DNA of 64,000 nucleotides from Bacilli bacterium. Its GTDB lineage: Bacteria > Bacillota_I > Bacilli_A > RF39 > UBA660. The notes under the pieces were generated by a model. The model had not been told where the DNA came from. It did not search any database and saw only the letters and a program-made list of their open reading frames with translations. Position numbers and translations under genes: made by a program. Shown here one piece after another: positions 34,991-45,500 of this stretch. The stretch's first letter is position 1; each line of letters begins with the position of its first letter. The stretch is from assembly GCA_900772415.1 (NCBI GenBank), contig CAAHEC010000019.1, positions 1-64,000 of the forward strand, read 5' to 3'.

Positions 34991-37900
34991 ATGTTTAAAA
35001 AAATTTTTGAACATAAAATTTTAACTAAAAATTCTAAAGTTATTGTATTTGGCCTTAATAAAGTAGCCCAACCTATTTATGTTTGGGATCTTTTTTGTGC
35101 TAGTAAAAAAAATATACTAGTAGTTACAAATACTTTATATGAAGCTAATATGCTTTATAAGAATTTAAATATATATGATAAAAATAACATTTTACTATTT
35201 CCAATGGATGATTTTTTAGTTAGTGAAGCTGTTGCAGTATCTCCCGACTTGATGTCAAAAAGAATAGAAACGTTAAATGAACTTGTAAAAAGTAATATAA
35301 GTAAAATAGTTATAACAAATTTTATGGGATATTTAAGATTTTTGCCTAGTAAAAAACTATGGGGCAATTTAAAAATAAACATAAAAGAAAAGGATGAAAT
35401 AAATAGAGATTCACTAATTCAGAAACTAAATATGATTGGTTATAAAAGAGATAGCTTAGTAACAAAAACAGGAGAATATGCAAATAGAGGATATATCTTA
35501 GATGTTTTTCCTTACGGATATGAAAATCCCATCAGAATAGAGTTTTTTGACGATGAAATAGAAAGCATTCGTGAGTTTAACACAGATACGCAGCTTTCAA
35601 TGAAAAAAAAGGAAAACGTCGAAATATGCCCTTTTACTGAGTTTATAAATGAAAAAAACGTAGAAGATATTTTAGAAAGACAGAGTCTTTTACCTAGAGT
35701 GGTTAAAAAAGTAAGTAAAATAGAGGATTATCTAGAAGATAATATCACCGTTTACCTGGATTTAAATAGTATTAAATTAGCATACGAAAAAACTATGAAC
35801 GAAGTATTAGAATTTAAGGAAACCGATCAATTTAACATAGATAAATATATGTTTGATTTAAATGAAGTTATAAAGGATAAATATGTAGATATTTTAAAAT
35901 TAGATAATTATGATTTAAAAAAAGTAGAAAAAGAAATTTATTCATCAACTGAGATAGAAAAGTTTAATGGTAATTATGATAGAATTAATCACTTTCTTAA
36001 AAATATGTTAAATTCAAAAAAAATGATAGTTGTATATTTAAATGATGATTATGCAGTAGCGGATTTTATAAGTAAAACAATACTTCCCAGTGTTATAACA
36101 AACTTATCTGATTTAAAAAAAGATGTCATAAACATTGTTAAAGGTGACCTGCCAAACGGCTTTATCATTAATGATTTAGTCTGTTTAACGAAAGATGAAC
36201 TTTATAAATCAAATAGTGTTACCACATATAGAAGCAAGTTTAAATATGGATCTAAAATAAAAGATGTTAATAAGTTGAAAATTGGTGATTATGTAGTTCA
36301 TATGTCCCATGGTATAGGAAGATACTTAGGAATTGTAACACTTACTAAAAGAGGCCTTAAAAAGGATTATTTAAACGTTGAATATAAAGATGGTGATAAA
36401 TTATATATTCCTGTGGAAAAGATAGAATATATAAGTAAATATTCATCGAATGAGGGTGCAAAACCTAGGTTAAATAAATTAGGTGGAACCGAGTGGGCTA
36501 AACAAAAAGCAAGAGTTAAAGGAAAAGTAAAAGATATAGCAAGAAAATTACTTGAAACATCTGCTAAAAGAAAATTGGTAAAAGGGTTTGCGTTTTTTAC
36601 TGACGATGAAGATCAAACTTTATTTGAAAGTAAATTTCCGTATACAGAAACAAAAGATCAATTAAGAGCGATTAATGATATAAAAGAGGATATGGAACAG
36701 CCTTATCCAATGGATAGATTATTATGCGGTGATGTTGGTTATGGTAAGACGGAAGTTGCTTTTAGAGCTATTTTTAAGGCTATAAAAAGTGGTAAACAAG
36801 TAGCGTTTTTATGTCCTACAACCATTTTGTCAAAACAACATTACGATAATGCTGTTGTAAGATTTGAGGGTTTTGGTATAAACATAAGAATACTTAATAG
36901 ATTTGTAACTCCGCACCAAAAGGAAATCATATTAGAAGAATTAAAAAGTGGTAAGGTAGACTTGATAGTTGGAACTCATAGATTATTAAGCCGTGATGTT
37001 ATTTATAAAGATTTAGGTTTATTAGTAGTAGATGAAGAACAACGTTTTGGTGTAACTCACAAGGAAAAAATAAAGGAATATAAAGAAAATATAGATGTTT
37101 TAACTTTATCTGCAACACCGATTCCAAGAACTCTTCAAATGTCTTTAACTGGCGTTAGAGGTCTATCTTTAATAGAAACACCACCTGCTTATAGATATCC
37201 AATTCAAACTTATGTTTTAAAAGAAAATGATCAGGTTATAAGAGATGCTATTTATAAAGAATTAGCTAGGGATGGACAAGTATTTGTTTTATATAATAAA
37301 GTATTAGATATAGAAGATAAACTAGTAAAAATAAAAAAGTTAGTTCCAGAAGCTAAGATAACTTATATACATGGTAGAATGACAAAAGAACAAATAGAAA
37401 AAACAATGGAAAGTTTTGTTGATAAAACATATAACGTACTAGTATGTACAACCATAATAGAAACGGGAATTGATATAGAAAATGCAAATACACTAATAGT
37501 TTTGGATTCAGATCATTTTGGACTTAGTCAGCTATATCAAATAAGAGGTAGAATAGGAAGAGGAAAAGTAATAGCTTATGCCTACCTTATGTATCAAAAA
37601 AACAAAGAATTAAATGATGTAGCGGTAAAAAGACTGGATGCTATAAAAGAATTCACTGAATTAGGAAGTGGCTATGCACTTGCGATGCGTGATTTAGCAA
37701 TCAGAGGAGCGGGTGATATTTTAGGATCTGAGCAATCGGGTTTTATAGATACTGTTGGTTATGATATGTATCTTAAAATACTAAATGAGGAAGTAGAAAG
37801 ACTTAAAAATGATGTTTCTAAAACAGAAGAAGAGGATGAAGATAAAGAAGCAAATGAAAGGCCACTTATAGAAGTTGCAACTCATATTAGCGATAAGTAT

Positions 37901-38296
37901 GCCGATAGCGAAGATTTAAAAATAGAAATTCATAAGAAAATAAATACAATTGATAGTTATGATAAGTTTATCAAGGTAAAGGAAGAATTAACAGATAGGT
38001 TTGGAACTCTTGATGATGACATAATTATTTATATGTTAGAAGAATTATTTGAATGTAATGCTAAGAAAAAGGGAATATTTAAAGTAATTCAAACCGAAAG
38101 AGAAATATCTGTTTATATAACAAGTGTTGTATCAAAAAGACAAGATGGTGCAAATCTTTTGTCTGGGCTATTTAAAATAAACCCTAATTTCGAAATTAAG
38201 TACATTAATAATATTTTAAGAATATCATTAAAAATAAACAATTTAGAAAAACATTTTTTACATTATTTAGTAAAAATGCTTGATGTAATTGAATAA
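34991..38296 (+). CDS. mfd: Transcription-repair coupling factor Mfd
   Basis: A 1101-residue ATP-driven translocase that removes stalled RNA polymerase and recruits UvrA. The UvrB-like N-terminal region, the RNA polymerase-interacting CarD-like domain (KIGDYVVHMSHGIGRYLGI), the helicase motifs GDVGYGKTEVAFRA, VVDEEQRFGV and LSATPIPRTLQMSLTG, the RGRIGRGK motif and the TRCF C-terminal domain appear in order. Length is slightly below B. subtilis. It is between pth and spoVT. Confidence 0.98.
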   Translation: MFKKIFEHKILTKNSKVIVFGLNKVAQPIYVWDLFCASKKNILVVTNTLYEANMLYKNLNIYDKNNILLFPMDDFLVSEAVAVSPDLMSKRIETLNELVKSNISKIVITNFMGYLRFLPSKKLWGNLKINIKEKDEINRDSLIQKLNMIGYKRDSLVTKTGEYANRGYILDVFPYGYENPIRIEFFDDEIESIREFNTDTQLSMKKKENVEICPFTEFINEKNVEDILERQSLLPRVVKKVSKIEDYLEDNITVYLDLNSIKLAYEKTMNEVLEFKETDQFNIDKYMFDLNEVIKDKYVDILKLDNYDLKKVEKEIYSSTEIEKFNGNYDRINHFLKNMLNSKKMIVVYLNDDYAVADFISKTILPSVITNLSDLKKDVINIVKGDLPNGFIINDLVCLTKDELYKSNSVTTYRSKFKYGSKIKDVNKLKIGDYVVHMSHGIGRYLGIVTLTKRGLKKDYLNVEYKDGDKLYIPVEKIEYISKYSSNEGAKPRLNKLGGTEWAKQKARVKGKVKDIARKLLETSAKRKLVKGFAFFTDDEDQTLFESKFPYTETKDQLRAINDIKEDMEQPYPMDRLLCGDVGYGKTEVAFRAIFKAIKSGKQVAFLCPTTILSKQHYDNAVVRFEGFGINIRILNRFVTPHQKEIILEELKSGKVDLIVGTHRLLSRDVIYKDLGLLVVDEEQRFGVTHKEKIKEYKENIDVLTLSATPIPRTLQMSLTGVRGLSLIETPPAYRYPIQTYVLKENDQVIRDAIYKELARDGQVFVLYNKVLDIEDKLVKIKKLVPEAKITYIHGRMTKEQIEKTMESFVDKTYNVLVCTTIIETGIDIENANTLIVLDSDHFGLSQLYQIRGRIGRGKVIAYAYLMYQKNKELNDVAVKRLDAIKEFTELGSGYALAMRDLAIRGAGDILGSEQSGFIDTVGYDMYLKILNEEVERLKNDVSKTEEEDEDKEANERPLIEVATHISDKYADSEDLKIEIHKKINTIDSYDKFIKVKEELTDRFGTLDDDIIIYMLEELFECNAKKKGIFKVIQTEREISVYITSVVSKRQDGANLLSGLFKINPNFEIKYINNILRISLKINNLEKHFLHYLVKMLDVIE

Positions 38297-38339
38297 AATC
38301 ATACAATTTATACATTCTAAAAAAGAAGGGAAGAATTGT

Positions 38340-38843
38340 ATGAAGATTTCAGGAATAACTAGAAGAATAGATGAATTAGGAAGAATTGTAATACCAAAAG
38401 AAATAAGAAAAAAAATGCATATTAGAAAAGGAGAATTATTAGAAATTTACATGGAAGATATAAATACTATATCTTTAAAAAAACATAATACGATAAATGA
38501 AAAACAGGATTTTATTAATAAATTCGTGAAAGTTTTAGCCAGCAAAATAAAAACAAATGTTTTTGTTACTAATTTAGAAGAAATAGTATTTTCAAATGTA
38601 GATAACGTAGTAGGAAAAAAACTTGCCTTAGATTTTGAAAACAAAGCATTATTAACTAAAGATCAAGATGTATTAATTTGTAAAGACTATAAATTAAATA
38701 AAAATTATAAACTATATAAGATATGTCCATATGGTGATTTAGTGGGCTATATGGTTATAGAAGATAAAACAAAAATTAATGACGATTTGCAGAGTTTAGC
38801 ATCCTTTTGTTTAAATATTTTGGAAAATTATTTTGAGGAATAA
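38340..38843 (+). CDS. spoVT: Stage V sporulation regulator SpoVT (AbrB/GAF)
   Basis: A 167-residue forespore regulator. The N-terminal AbrB-type DNA-binding domain is KISGITRRIDELGRIVIPKE, and a C-terminal GAF-like domain (SFCLNILENYF end) follows. ATG 38340 is chosen because GAAGGGAAG lies before it and the start matches SpoVT; the frame's upstream ATG 38289 overlaps the mfd end. The position after mfd is the Bacillus one. Confidence 0.93.
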   Translation: MKISGITRRIDELGRIVIPKEIRKKMHIRKGELLEIYMEDINTISLKKHNTINEKQDFINKFVKVLASKIKTNVFVTNLEEIVFSNVDNVVGKKLALDFENKALLTKDQDVLICKDYKLNKNYKLYKICPYGDLVGYMVIEDKTKINDDLQSLASFCLNILENYFEE

Positions 38844-38874
38844 AATGTAAAATTTTGTCTAATTTTAATTTAAT

Positions 38875-38902
38875 TTGTCAAAATCATTTACATATGTATA
38901 TA
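38875..38902 (+). promoter_or_regulatory. Possible promoter of small membrane protein
   Basis: TTGTCA (38875-38880) and TATATA (38897-38902) are 16 bases apart in the gap after spoVT. Confidence 0.35.
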
Positions 38903-38962
38903 GGTGTGTTATATTTTTTCTTGTTGTTGATGTAGTAAAAATATATGAAAGGTAAGATAACT

Positions 38963-39145
38963 ATGCATCATAACAATCTGACAGAAAATAAAAAAAGTGT
39001 TTTTTACAAAGCAGTATTCTTTTTAGTTCTTTTGACTTTTGCTTTATTTATTTACCTAGAAAGCAATTTATTAAAGGATTTGTTTTACTTTATTATAGTT
39101 TTTATATTATTTATAAAATTTTTATTAATCAAATTATATCATTAA
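38963..39145 (+). CDS. Small two-helix membrane protein, unknown
   Basis: A 60-residue protein with a short polar start (HHNNLTENKKS) and two hydrophobic segments (about 14-33 and 37-55). No family is recognised. ATG 38963 is favoured by AAAGGTAAG; the ATG at 38945 has no ribosome site. It sits between spoVT and tatD, has a terminator overlapping its end, and so is probably a separate short transcript. In other Bacilli this gap often holds spoVT-linked or transport genes, but none match. Confidence 0.55.
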   Translation: MHHNNLTENKKSVFYKAVFFLVLLTFALFIYLESNLLKDLFYFIIVFILFIKFLLIKLYH

Positions 39146-39162
39146 TATGATATAATTTTTTT
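39131..39162 (+). terminator. Terminator before tatD
   Basis: AAATTATATCAT and ATGATATAATTT form a perfect 12-base stem with a four-base loop and a T run. It overlaps the end of the small membrane-protein gene. Confidence 0.8.
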
Positions 39163-39171
39163 GGTGATAAA

Positions 39172-39927
39172 ATGATTATAGATTCACATTGCCATCTTTT
39201 GAGTAATTTATATGAAGATGTAGATAAGGAAATAAAAAAAGCTTTAGATAATGGTATTAGTAAAATTATAATAAATGGATATGATATTAAAACTAGTGTT
39301 GAGGCTGTAAATTTATCTTTAAAATATGATGAAGTTTATGCATCCGTCGGAATAGGCCCTCAAAATATAGAAAATTTACCTTCTAATTATGGTGATTTAA
39401 TAAAAAAGTTAATAAATAATAATAAAAAAGTCGTATCTGTTGGAGAAATAGGATTGGACTATTATTGGACCAAAGAAAATAAGGAAAGACAAATAGAAGT
39501 TTTTGAAACAATGTTATCTATTGCAAAAGAGAAAAATTTACCAATTATAGTGCATAGTAGAAATTCTGTTATGGATACATATAATTTATTAAAAGAATAT
39601 AAAGTAAGCGGCATAATGCATTGTTATTCTGGTAGCCTAGATATGGCTAAAAAGTTTATTAAATTAGGTTTTTTAATTGGAGTTGGAGGTATAGTAACTT
39701 TTAAAAATGCAAAAAAAATAAAAGAGATAGTAAAAGAAATTCCAATTGAAAATATCTCTTTGGAAACTGATAGTCCTTATCTTTCGCCGGAGCCACTAAG
39801 AGGTACTTTAAATAATCCATTAAATTTAAAATATATAATACAAAAAATTGCTGATATAAAAGGTCTTACAAATTCCTATGTTATGGAAAAAACGACATGT
39901 AATGTAATGTCCAAATTTGACTTATAA
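39172..39927 (+). CDS. tatD: TatD-family metal-dependent DNase
   Basis: A 251-residue TIM-barrel hydrolase. Metal-binding motifs are IDSHCHL, GEIGLDYYW, IIVHSRN, IMHCYSG and LETDSPYL. It is likely a 3'-5' exonuclease involved in DNA repair or RNA quality control. ATG 39172 is behind GGTGAT. Its place before the 3D-like gene and rsmA matches Bacillus yabD. Confidence 0.95.
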   Translation: MIIDSHCHLLSNLYEDVDKEIKKALDNGISKIIINGYDIKTSVEAVNLSLKYDEVYASVGIGPQNIENLPSNYGDLIKKLINNNKKVVSVGEIGLDYYWTKENKERQIEVFETMLSIAKEKNLPIIVHSRNSVMDTYNLLKEYKVSGIMHCYSGSLDMAKKFIKLGFLIGVGGIVTFKNAKKIKEIVKEIPIENISLETDSPYLSPEPLRGTLNNPLNLKYIIQKIADIKGLTNSYVMEKTTCNVMSKFDL

Positions 39928-39981
39928 TACTATATATGTTATTATTTATTACGAACCCAGTTATGGGCGTGAGGTGAAAAA

Positions 39982-40548
39982 GTGAAAAAATTCAATAGAA
40001 AAATTAAAAGTGCTTTGTTCATTTTATTTGTATGTTTAATAGCATTTATTGGTTTTTCAAAGACAGGAATATTATTTTCTGATAGTGGAAAAGATGTTAT
40101 AACCGTTTCTACAACTAAAAAAACATTTGATCCAAATAGATATGTAGCTTCGGTAATGGCAGCGACTCAAAAAAAAGAGGAACCGACTACTACAACTACT
40201 GTATCAACAACAACGGCTACTAAAAGTAGTTGGACAGGAGATGTGCTTTCTAAAAGTAAAGGTGTAGTTAATGGCCCATCCGGAAGAGAAACATATTATA
40301 ATTTAAATATGACTGGCGTTATTAACTCGATGAGACGTGCTGGTTATTCTGAAGCGGAATATCCATATTGGGTGCGAGAAGATGGAGTTAAAATGTTAGG
40401 AAATTACGTAATGGTAGCAGCTAACTATAACATTAGACCTAAGGGTTCTATTATTGAGAGTTCGCTTGGAGCTGCAATAGTTTGTGATACAGGAAATTTT
40501 GTTAAACATCATCCAACACAAATAGATGTTGCTGTTACTTGGAGATAA
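39982..40548 (+). CDS. Secreted 3D-like domain protein (YabE region)
   Basis: A 188-residue exported protein. It has an N-terminal membrane or signal segment (about 12-30), a Thr-rich linker (EEPTTTTTVSTTTATKSSW), and a C-terminal 3D-like barrel: NYVMVAANYNIRPKGS, AAIVCDTG, IDVAVTWR. Two of the three aspartates that name the fold are present (CDTG and IDV); the first reads Ala-Ala-Asn. Bacillus YabE at this place has a related domain linked to lytic wall enzymes, but G5 and DUF348 domains are missing here. GTG 39982 follows GTGAGGTG. Enzymatic activity is uncertain. Confidence 0.7.
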   Translation: MKKFNRKIKSALFILFVCLIAFIGFSKTGILFSDSGKDVITVSTTKKTFDPNRYVASVMAATQKKEEPTTTTTVSTTTATKSSWTGDVLSKSKGVVNGPSGRETYYNLNMTGVINSMRRAGYSEAEYPYWVREDGVKMLGNYVMVAANYNIRPKGSIIESSLGAAIVCDTGNFVKHHPTQIDVAVTWR

Positions 40549-40560
40549 TTTAGAAATAAG

Positions 40561-40590
40561 AGCAAATAATTAATTTTATTTGCTTTTTCA
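40561..40590 (+). terminator. Terminator after 3D-like gene
   Basis: AGCAAATAA and TTATTTGCT form a nine-base stem followed by five T. Confidence 0.8.
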
Positions 40591-40608
40591 CTATATGAGG
40601 GGATATGT

Positions 40609-41430
40609 ATGAATACAAAGGATATATTAAATAATTGTAATTTTGTTTTTAAAAAGAAATTTGGTCAAAACTTTTTGTTAGATCAAAATATATTAAATAA
40701 CATTGTAAAAGAAGCTGATATAACAAAGGACACTTTAGTTATTGAAATAGGAGTAGGTGCAGCAGCACTAACTAAAAAGCTTTCTTTAAAGGCCAAAAAT
40801 GTACTTGGTTATGAAATAGATAAAACCTTAAAAGATCCATTAAGTGTTATTTTAAAGGATTTTTCTAACGTTGATATTATCTTTGATGATTTCTTAAATA
40901 GATGTATAAAAGATGACTTAAAAAAATATGAATACAAAAATCTAATGGTTATAGCGAACCTCCCTTATTATATTACAACACCAATAATAACTAAATTTAT
41001 AGAAGAGCAAATAGATGTTGAAAAAATAATAGTTATGGTTCAAAATGAAGTTGCAGAAAGATTCTCTGCTAAAGTAGGAACAAAATCATATAATTCATTA
41101 ACGGTGTTTTTGAATTATTACTTTGATATTAAAAAAATTTTCACGGTATCTAGAAATGTTTTTTATCCAAGACCAAATGTTGATTCTGCGGTTGTTTTAT
41201 TTACTAAGAAAGAAAATAAAATAAAGGCAAAAAATGAAAATCTTTTCTTTTTAATTGTTAAAAAGGCTTTTACACAAAAGAGAAAAACATTAAAAAACAA
41301 TTTAAATGAATTTGATATAGATAAAATAGATTTGGTCTTAAGTAAATTTGGTAAAGACATTAATTATAGAGCAGAAAATATAACGCTAGAAGAATTTATA
41401 ATGATTTCTAATGAATTAATCAAACAGTAA
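40609..41430 (+). CDS. rsmA: 16S rRNA dimethyladenosine transferase RsmA (KsgA)
   Basis: A 273-residue enzyme that dimethylates A1518 and A1519 of 16S rRNA. The N-terminal KKFGQNFLLDQNILN, motif I IEIGVGAAALTKKL and catalytic NLPYYITTPI are visible. Start is ATG 40609 behind AGGGGA. The RNase M5 gene (rnmV), usually just upstream in Bacillus, is absent here. Confidence 0.96.
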   Translation: MNTKDILNNCNFVFKKKFGQNFLLDQNILNNIVKEADITKDTLVIEIGVGAAALTKKLSLKAKNVLGYEIDKTLKDPLSVILKDFSNVDIIFDDFLNRCIKDDLKKYEYKNLMVIANLPYYITTPIITKFIEEQIDVEKIIVMVQNEVAERFSAKVGTKSYNSLTVFLNYYFDIKKIFTVSRNVFYPRPNVDSAVVLFTKKENKIKAKNENLFFLIVKKAFTQKRKTLKNNLNEFDIDKIDLVLSKFGKDINYRAENITLEEFIMISNELIKQ

Positions 41431-41472
41431 TGTTTGATTTTTTTTTTGCATATATTTAATTGGGTGATAAAG

Positions 41473-42219
41473 TTGTTTCAGGTAGGAAATTTGGTTACAA
41501 GGAAATCATACAAAAATGACGTAGTATTTAAAATTTATAAAATAGATGGAGATATTGCTTATTTAAAAGGTATAAATGTTAGATTATGTGCTGATAGTAA
41601 AATAGATGATTTAGTTTTAGTGGATAATATAGATAGAGATGATGATCATTTTTTTTATGAGAAAATAAGATCAATTAGAAATTTTGAAAGAAGTGATTAT
41701 TTTTATATTCCGGGGAAGATTTTGCACGTTGACGGTGATAAAGAATACTTAAATAGATGTTTAGCATTTTATAAAGATGCAAACGTTTTAGCTTATGGAG
41801 TATATTCTAGGGAAAGCGAAATGTCATCTAACATAGAAAAATATTTAAAAGATATAAATCCTGATATAGTTGTTATAACGGGTCATGATTCAAAAATTAA
41901 AGAAAATTCTAGATATTTTTGTGATGCTGTTAAAGTTTGCAGAAAATATCAACGTGATTATGACAAGTTAATAATTATTGCGGGGGCTTGTCAGTCGGAT
42001 TATGAGAGGTTAATTAAGGCAGGAGCAAATTTTGCATCAAGCCCTAAAAAAGTAAACATACATGCACTAGATCCTGCAATAATAGCCTTATCGCTTAGTT
42101 TATCAGATAAGAATAAAAATGTTGATTTATTAGAACTACTTGAAAAGACAAGTAATGGTAAGGATGGCATAGGTGGAGTAAATACTAGAGGTGTTATGAC
42201 AACTGGATATCCAAGATAG
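41473..42219 (+). CDS. yabG: Sporulation protease YabG
   Basis: A 248-residue cysteine-type protease that processes spore-coat proteins under mother-cell control in Bacillus. The start FQVGNLVTRKSYKNDVVFKI and the core VVITGHDSKIKENSRYFCDAV match the family. TTG 41473 is chosen because GGGTGAT lies just before it. The frame's earlier ATG at 41434 would add residues unlike YabG. It is followed by veg, as in Bacillus. Confidence 0.92.
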   Translation: MFQVGNLVTRKSYKNDVVFKIYKIDGDIAYLKGINVRLCADSKIDDLVLVDNIDRDDDHFFYEKIRSIRNFERSDYFYIPGKILHVDGDKEYLNRCLAFYKDANVLAYGVYSRESEMSSNIEKYLKDINPDIVVITGHDSKIKENSRYFCDAVKVCRKYQRDYDKLIIIAGACQSDYERLIKAGANFASSPKKVNIHALDPAIIALSLSLSDKNKNVDLLELLEKTSNGKDGIGGVNTRGVMTTGYPR

Positions 42220-42229
42220 AGGAGATAAA

Positions 42230-42436
42230 ATGATAAATGATATTAAAAAAAATATAATATTATTAAAGGGTAAGAAGATAAAGGTTTACGTAGATGTTGG
42301 AAGAAATAAAAACGAAATGTACGAAGGTGTAGTTTTAAATACCTATCAAAATATTTGGACATTAAAAACAAAAACGGATGTTAAAAGTTTTGGATATAAA
42401 GACATTTTGATTAATAGTGTTGTAATAAGTTCATAA
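42230..42436 (+). CDS. veg: Veg protein (DUF1021)
   Basis: A 68-residue protein of the Veg family, reported in B. subtilis to influence biofilm gene expression and spore outgrowth. Conserved are KGKKIKVYVDVGRNK and YEGVVLNTYQNIWTL. The ribosome site is AGGAGA before ATG 42230. It follows yabG. Confidence 0.93.
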   Translation: MINDIKKNIILLKGKKIKVYVDVGRNKNEMYEGVVLNTYQNIWTLKTKTDVKSFGYKDILINSVVISS

Positions 42437-42452
42437 TATATGGACTTTTTTT
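42428..42452 (+). terminator. Terminator after veg
   Basis: AGTTCA and TGGACT pair with one G-U around a seven-base loop, followed by seven or more T. This closes the core transcript before the surface-protein operon. Confidence 0.65.
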
Positions 42453-42469
42453 GTTATGTTTATTGCATT

Positions 42470-42497
42470 TTGTACATATTTATGGTTAAATTATAAT
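42470..42497 (+). promoter_or_regulatory. Promoter of surface-protein operon
   Basis: TTGTAC (42470-42475) and TATAAT (42492-42497) lie 16 bases apart, about 30 bases before the ATG. Confidence 0.6.
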
Positions 42498-42526
42498 GTA
42501 TAAAACTAAAATTGGAGGTCTATATA

Positions 42527-45500
42527 ATGAATGATGCAAAATATAATATGACACAAAAACTTAAGGACTTTTTTCTTATTCAGAAAATAAGAATAGCAAA
42601 CTTTATAAAGGAACATAAATATATATCTGCGTTTATAGGAATATTCTTATTTTCTTGTATAGTCGCCCTTATAGTGTATGCATCTGATAATGATGAATAC
42701 AAAGGAAAAGTAGAAGTATCAGCTGCTAGTGTTACTTCGAAAAGCTCATCATCAACAAGTGAAATAAAGGAAATACCAAGTTTTAGTACTTTGGTATATG
42801 ATATTGACTATAATTTATCAATTAAAGATTTGAAGAATGATAAAACAGTTATTAGAAACGTTGTAGTGGAAGCTACAATGGTTGATGATATTGATGCAGA
42901 GTGGCTTATAAATGATGAAGAAGCTAATTATGAATTATCAGACGATAAGAAAAAAATGACTGTTACAATATATGGATCTCAAGTGGGTGAAAACTTATCA
43001 AAACAATTGTATTTAAGAGTTGGTAATATAAAAAACGGAACATTAATTAATACTACTTTTAAAATCAAAGAAGAAACAGCATCTGATTATAAAAAAGAAC
43101 TTTCTTCTTCTGTTAAGGCAGTTAGTGAACAAGCAGCTTTAACTGCTAGAGTTGTTCCTGGAACAGCATATAAATCAGAAAAAATAGAAAACGGAAGATT
43201 AGCTCCTTTTGGAATTTTAGTAGGTTTAGAAAAATCAAAATATCCAAATGGACTATCTGGACTTTATTTTGATCCTAATTTTAGCTTAGTTTTAGAATCA
43301 ACACAAACCGTTAGAGGGAAAACCTCTCAAATAGAGTTGGAAGAAGATGAAAAATTTTATGGAACTTATGATTCTTCAACTAAACTATTACCTGGCATGT
43401 TAAACTATAAATTAGACTATTTTAACAAATCAGTTTATGATTCAGGTTCTGTTAAATCACTTAAGAAATCTGAATCTGGTGTAATGGGTGAATTAAAACA
43501 AAGCAAAAGTCCTTTAGCATATTTAATAGGAGATAAGGAAATAAATCTAGAAGTAGATGATACTTATAAAGAGTATGGAATTTCAACAACAAAAAACATA
43601 AGTGATATATGTAGAACAAACTTTAAAAATTGTAAAAGAACTATAACTGATAAAACAGGAAAGGAAGTAGATGTAAGCAAAGTAACTGAAAAAGAAGGAA
43701 ATTATAAAGTAAGCTATGAATATAGTTCTGGATCAGATAAGGTAACCCTTTATAGAACTATAAATGTAACTAAAAAAGAAACAAAAGAAATGCAGGGAAG
43801 TGTTTATTCTTTAAATGATAAAAAAATAATAATTTTACTTAAAGGAGAAACTTATAAAGAACCTGGTTTAATAAAAGATGGACAAATACTAACTAGCTAT
43901 GAAAGTTTAATAACAAAAAATGGTGAATCAACAAGTTCTATTAGTACTAAGGAACCTGGCGAATACAAAATCACATATACTGTTACGGGAACAAATAAAA
44001 AAGATGTTGAAAATGATAAAATAATTTTTGAAAGAACTATCAAAGTTGTTGATAGTTTGCCATCAATTGAATCTCAAATATTAACTGCTAATACAATTTA
44101 TACTCCATCAAATGGTAAATATAGTGATCCATCACTAAATATAGATTCAAAAGATTTTATTTGTAATTCCTCTTCTAATTGTTCTGTCAAATATTATGAC
44201 ATAATAACAAATGAGGAAGTAAGTAAAATAAACACTAATAAGGCAGGAACGTATAAAGCTGTTTATAAAGTGACCGACAAAAATGGCTTTATTCTTGAAA
44301 CTACAAATGATATTCATTTTATAACTAAATATGATTTTGATATTATAAACATTAAATCGAATGGTAAATCTTACTTATATGATAATAATTTCATAGCATT
44401 AGGATCTTATTTCGTTAATGCAAGATCTGTTCGTGATAGTTCTATTAATGATGACATAGCTGTTGATTTAAAAGCTTATGTTAAACAAGATAATAATTTA
44501 GTATTGGTTTCTAAAGAAACTTCAGTTAACAAAAATTATTCCAAGGGAACAAAGACTAATAGTCTAGAATTTGAAACAAATGAAAAAACTTTGGCATATG
44601 GTGAAGATACGGTTTTAAAATCCTTATTTTCTTACTCAACAGATGGAGATAGTAATATAAAAGAATTAACAGTTAAGGTTCCAATTTCAACTGGTATTTC
44701 AACTGCTGTTAATTCAACCGCACCTTTTAGCATGATTGAGTACTCAAGCAATTCAAAAAACCCTTATTATATTAGTGGTCTTAGTGAAAAACAAGAAGTA
44801 ACTGTTAAATATTATGCTTGTTTGATGGAAGAGACTAAAACAACTTGTAAAAATGAAGCAAAGGAATTTGATTCGTATGAAGATGAAAATATTCAAAAAG
44901 AAGGTTTAACGTTAGCATATTTAACATATACAATAAAAGAAGTAAAGCCAGGTCAAAATATAGACTTTAGAATAAGGTTAAAAACAAATGTTGGTAATCA
45001 CGGTGGTACAATAACTTTAACATCAACTGCAAATTATAAAGAAATTGAATCAGATGGTACCACAAAAGATGTTCAAATTTCAAGTGAACCATCAGCTAAA
45101 ATAAACATAACAGCCTTTAAGGCAAGAACTAAGGTTCTTGTTGGAAGTAGTGAACAGGATGTTATTATAAATGGTGCTGAAAAAAACAATTCTACATTTA
45201 GTATATATCCAACTGTTAGTTTACCAAGTGAAGTTGTCAACACTAATTTGGCAAGTATTAATGAATTAAAATCAATTTTAATAACCGTTACCCTTCCTTC
45301 AGGCCTTAATTATGTATATAATGAAAACTATATGTTGCCAAAAGTAAGTAATAATGGAAAAACTTTAACATATGAACTTAGGGGACAGAAAGTAAATGAG
45401 TGGATTGATCCAATATTATTTGATGTAAGCTATGATATAGATATTCCATCGGGAGAAAAGAAAGATGTATCAGTTGTGATTCAGGCTACATCATCAACGG

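Noticed and set aside
39940..39981. Short hairpin (CCCAGTTATGGG) before the 3D-like gene, considered as a c-di-AMP riboswitch
   Set aside because: The region is far too short and lacks the conserved riboswitch core segments.
42437..42511. Possible riboswitch in the veg-surface operon gap
   Set aside because: The gap holds only a terminator and a promoter; there is too little sequence between the promoter and the ribosome site for a structured element.
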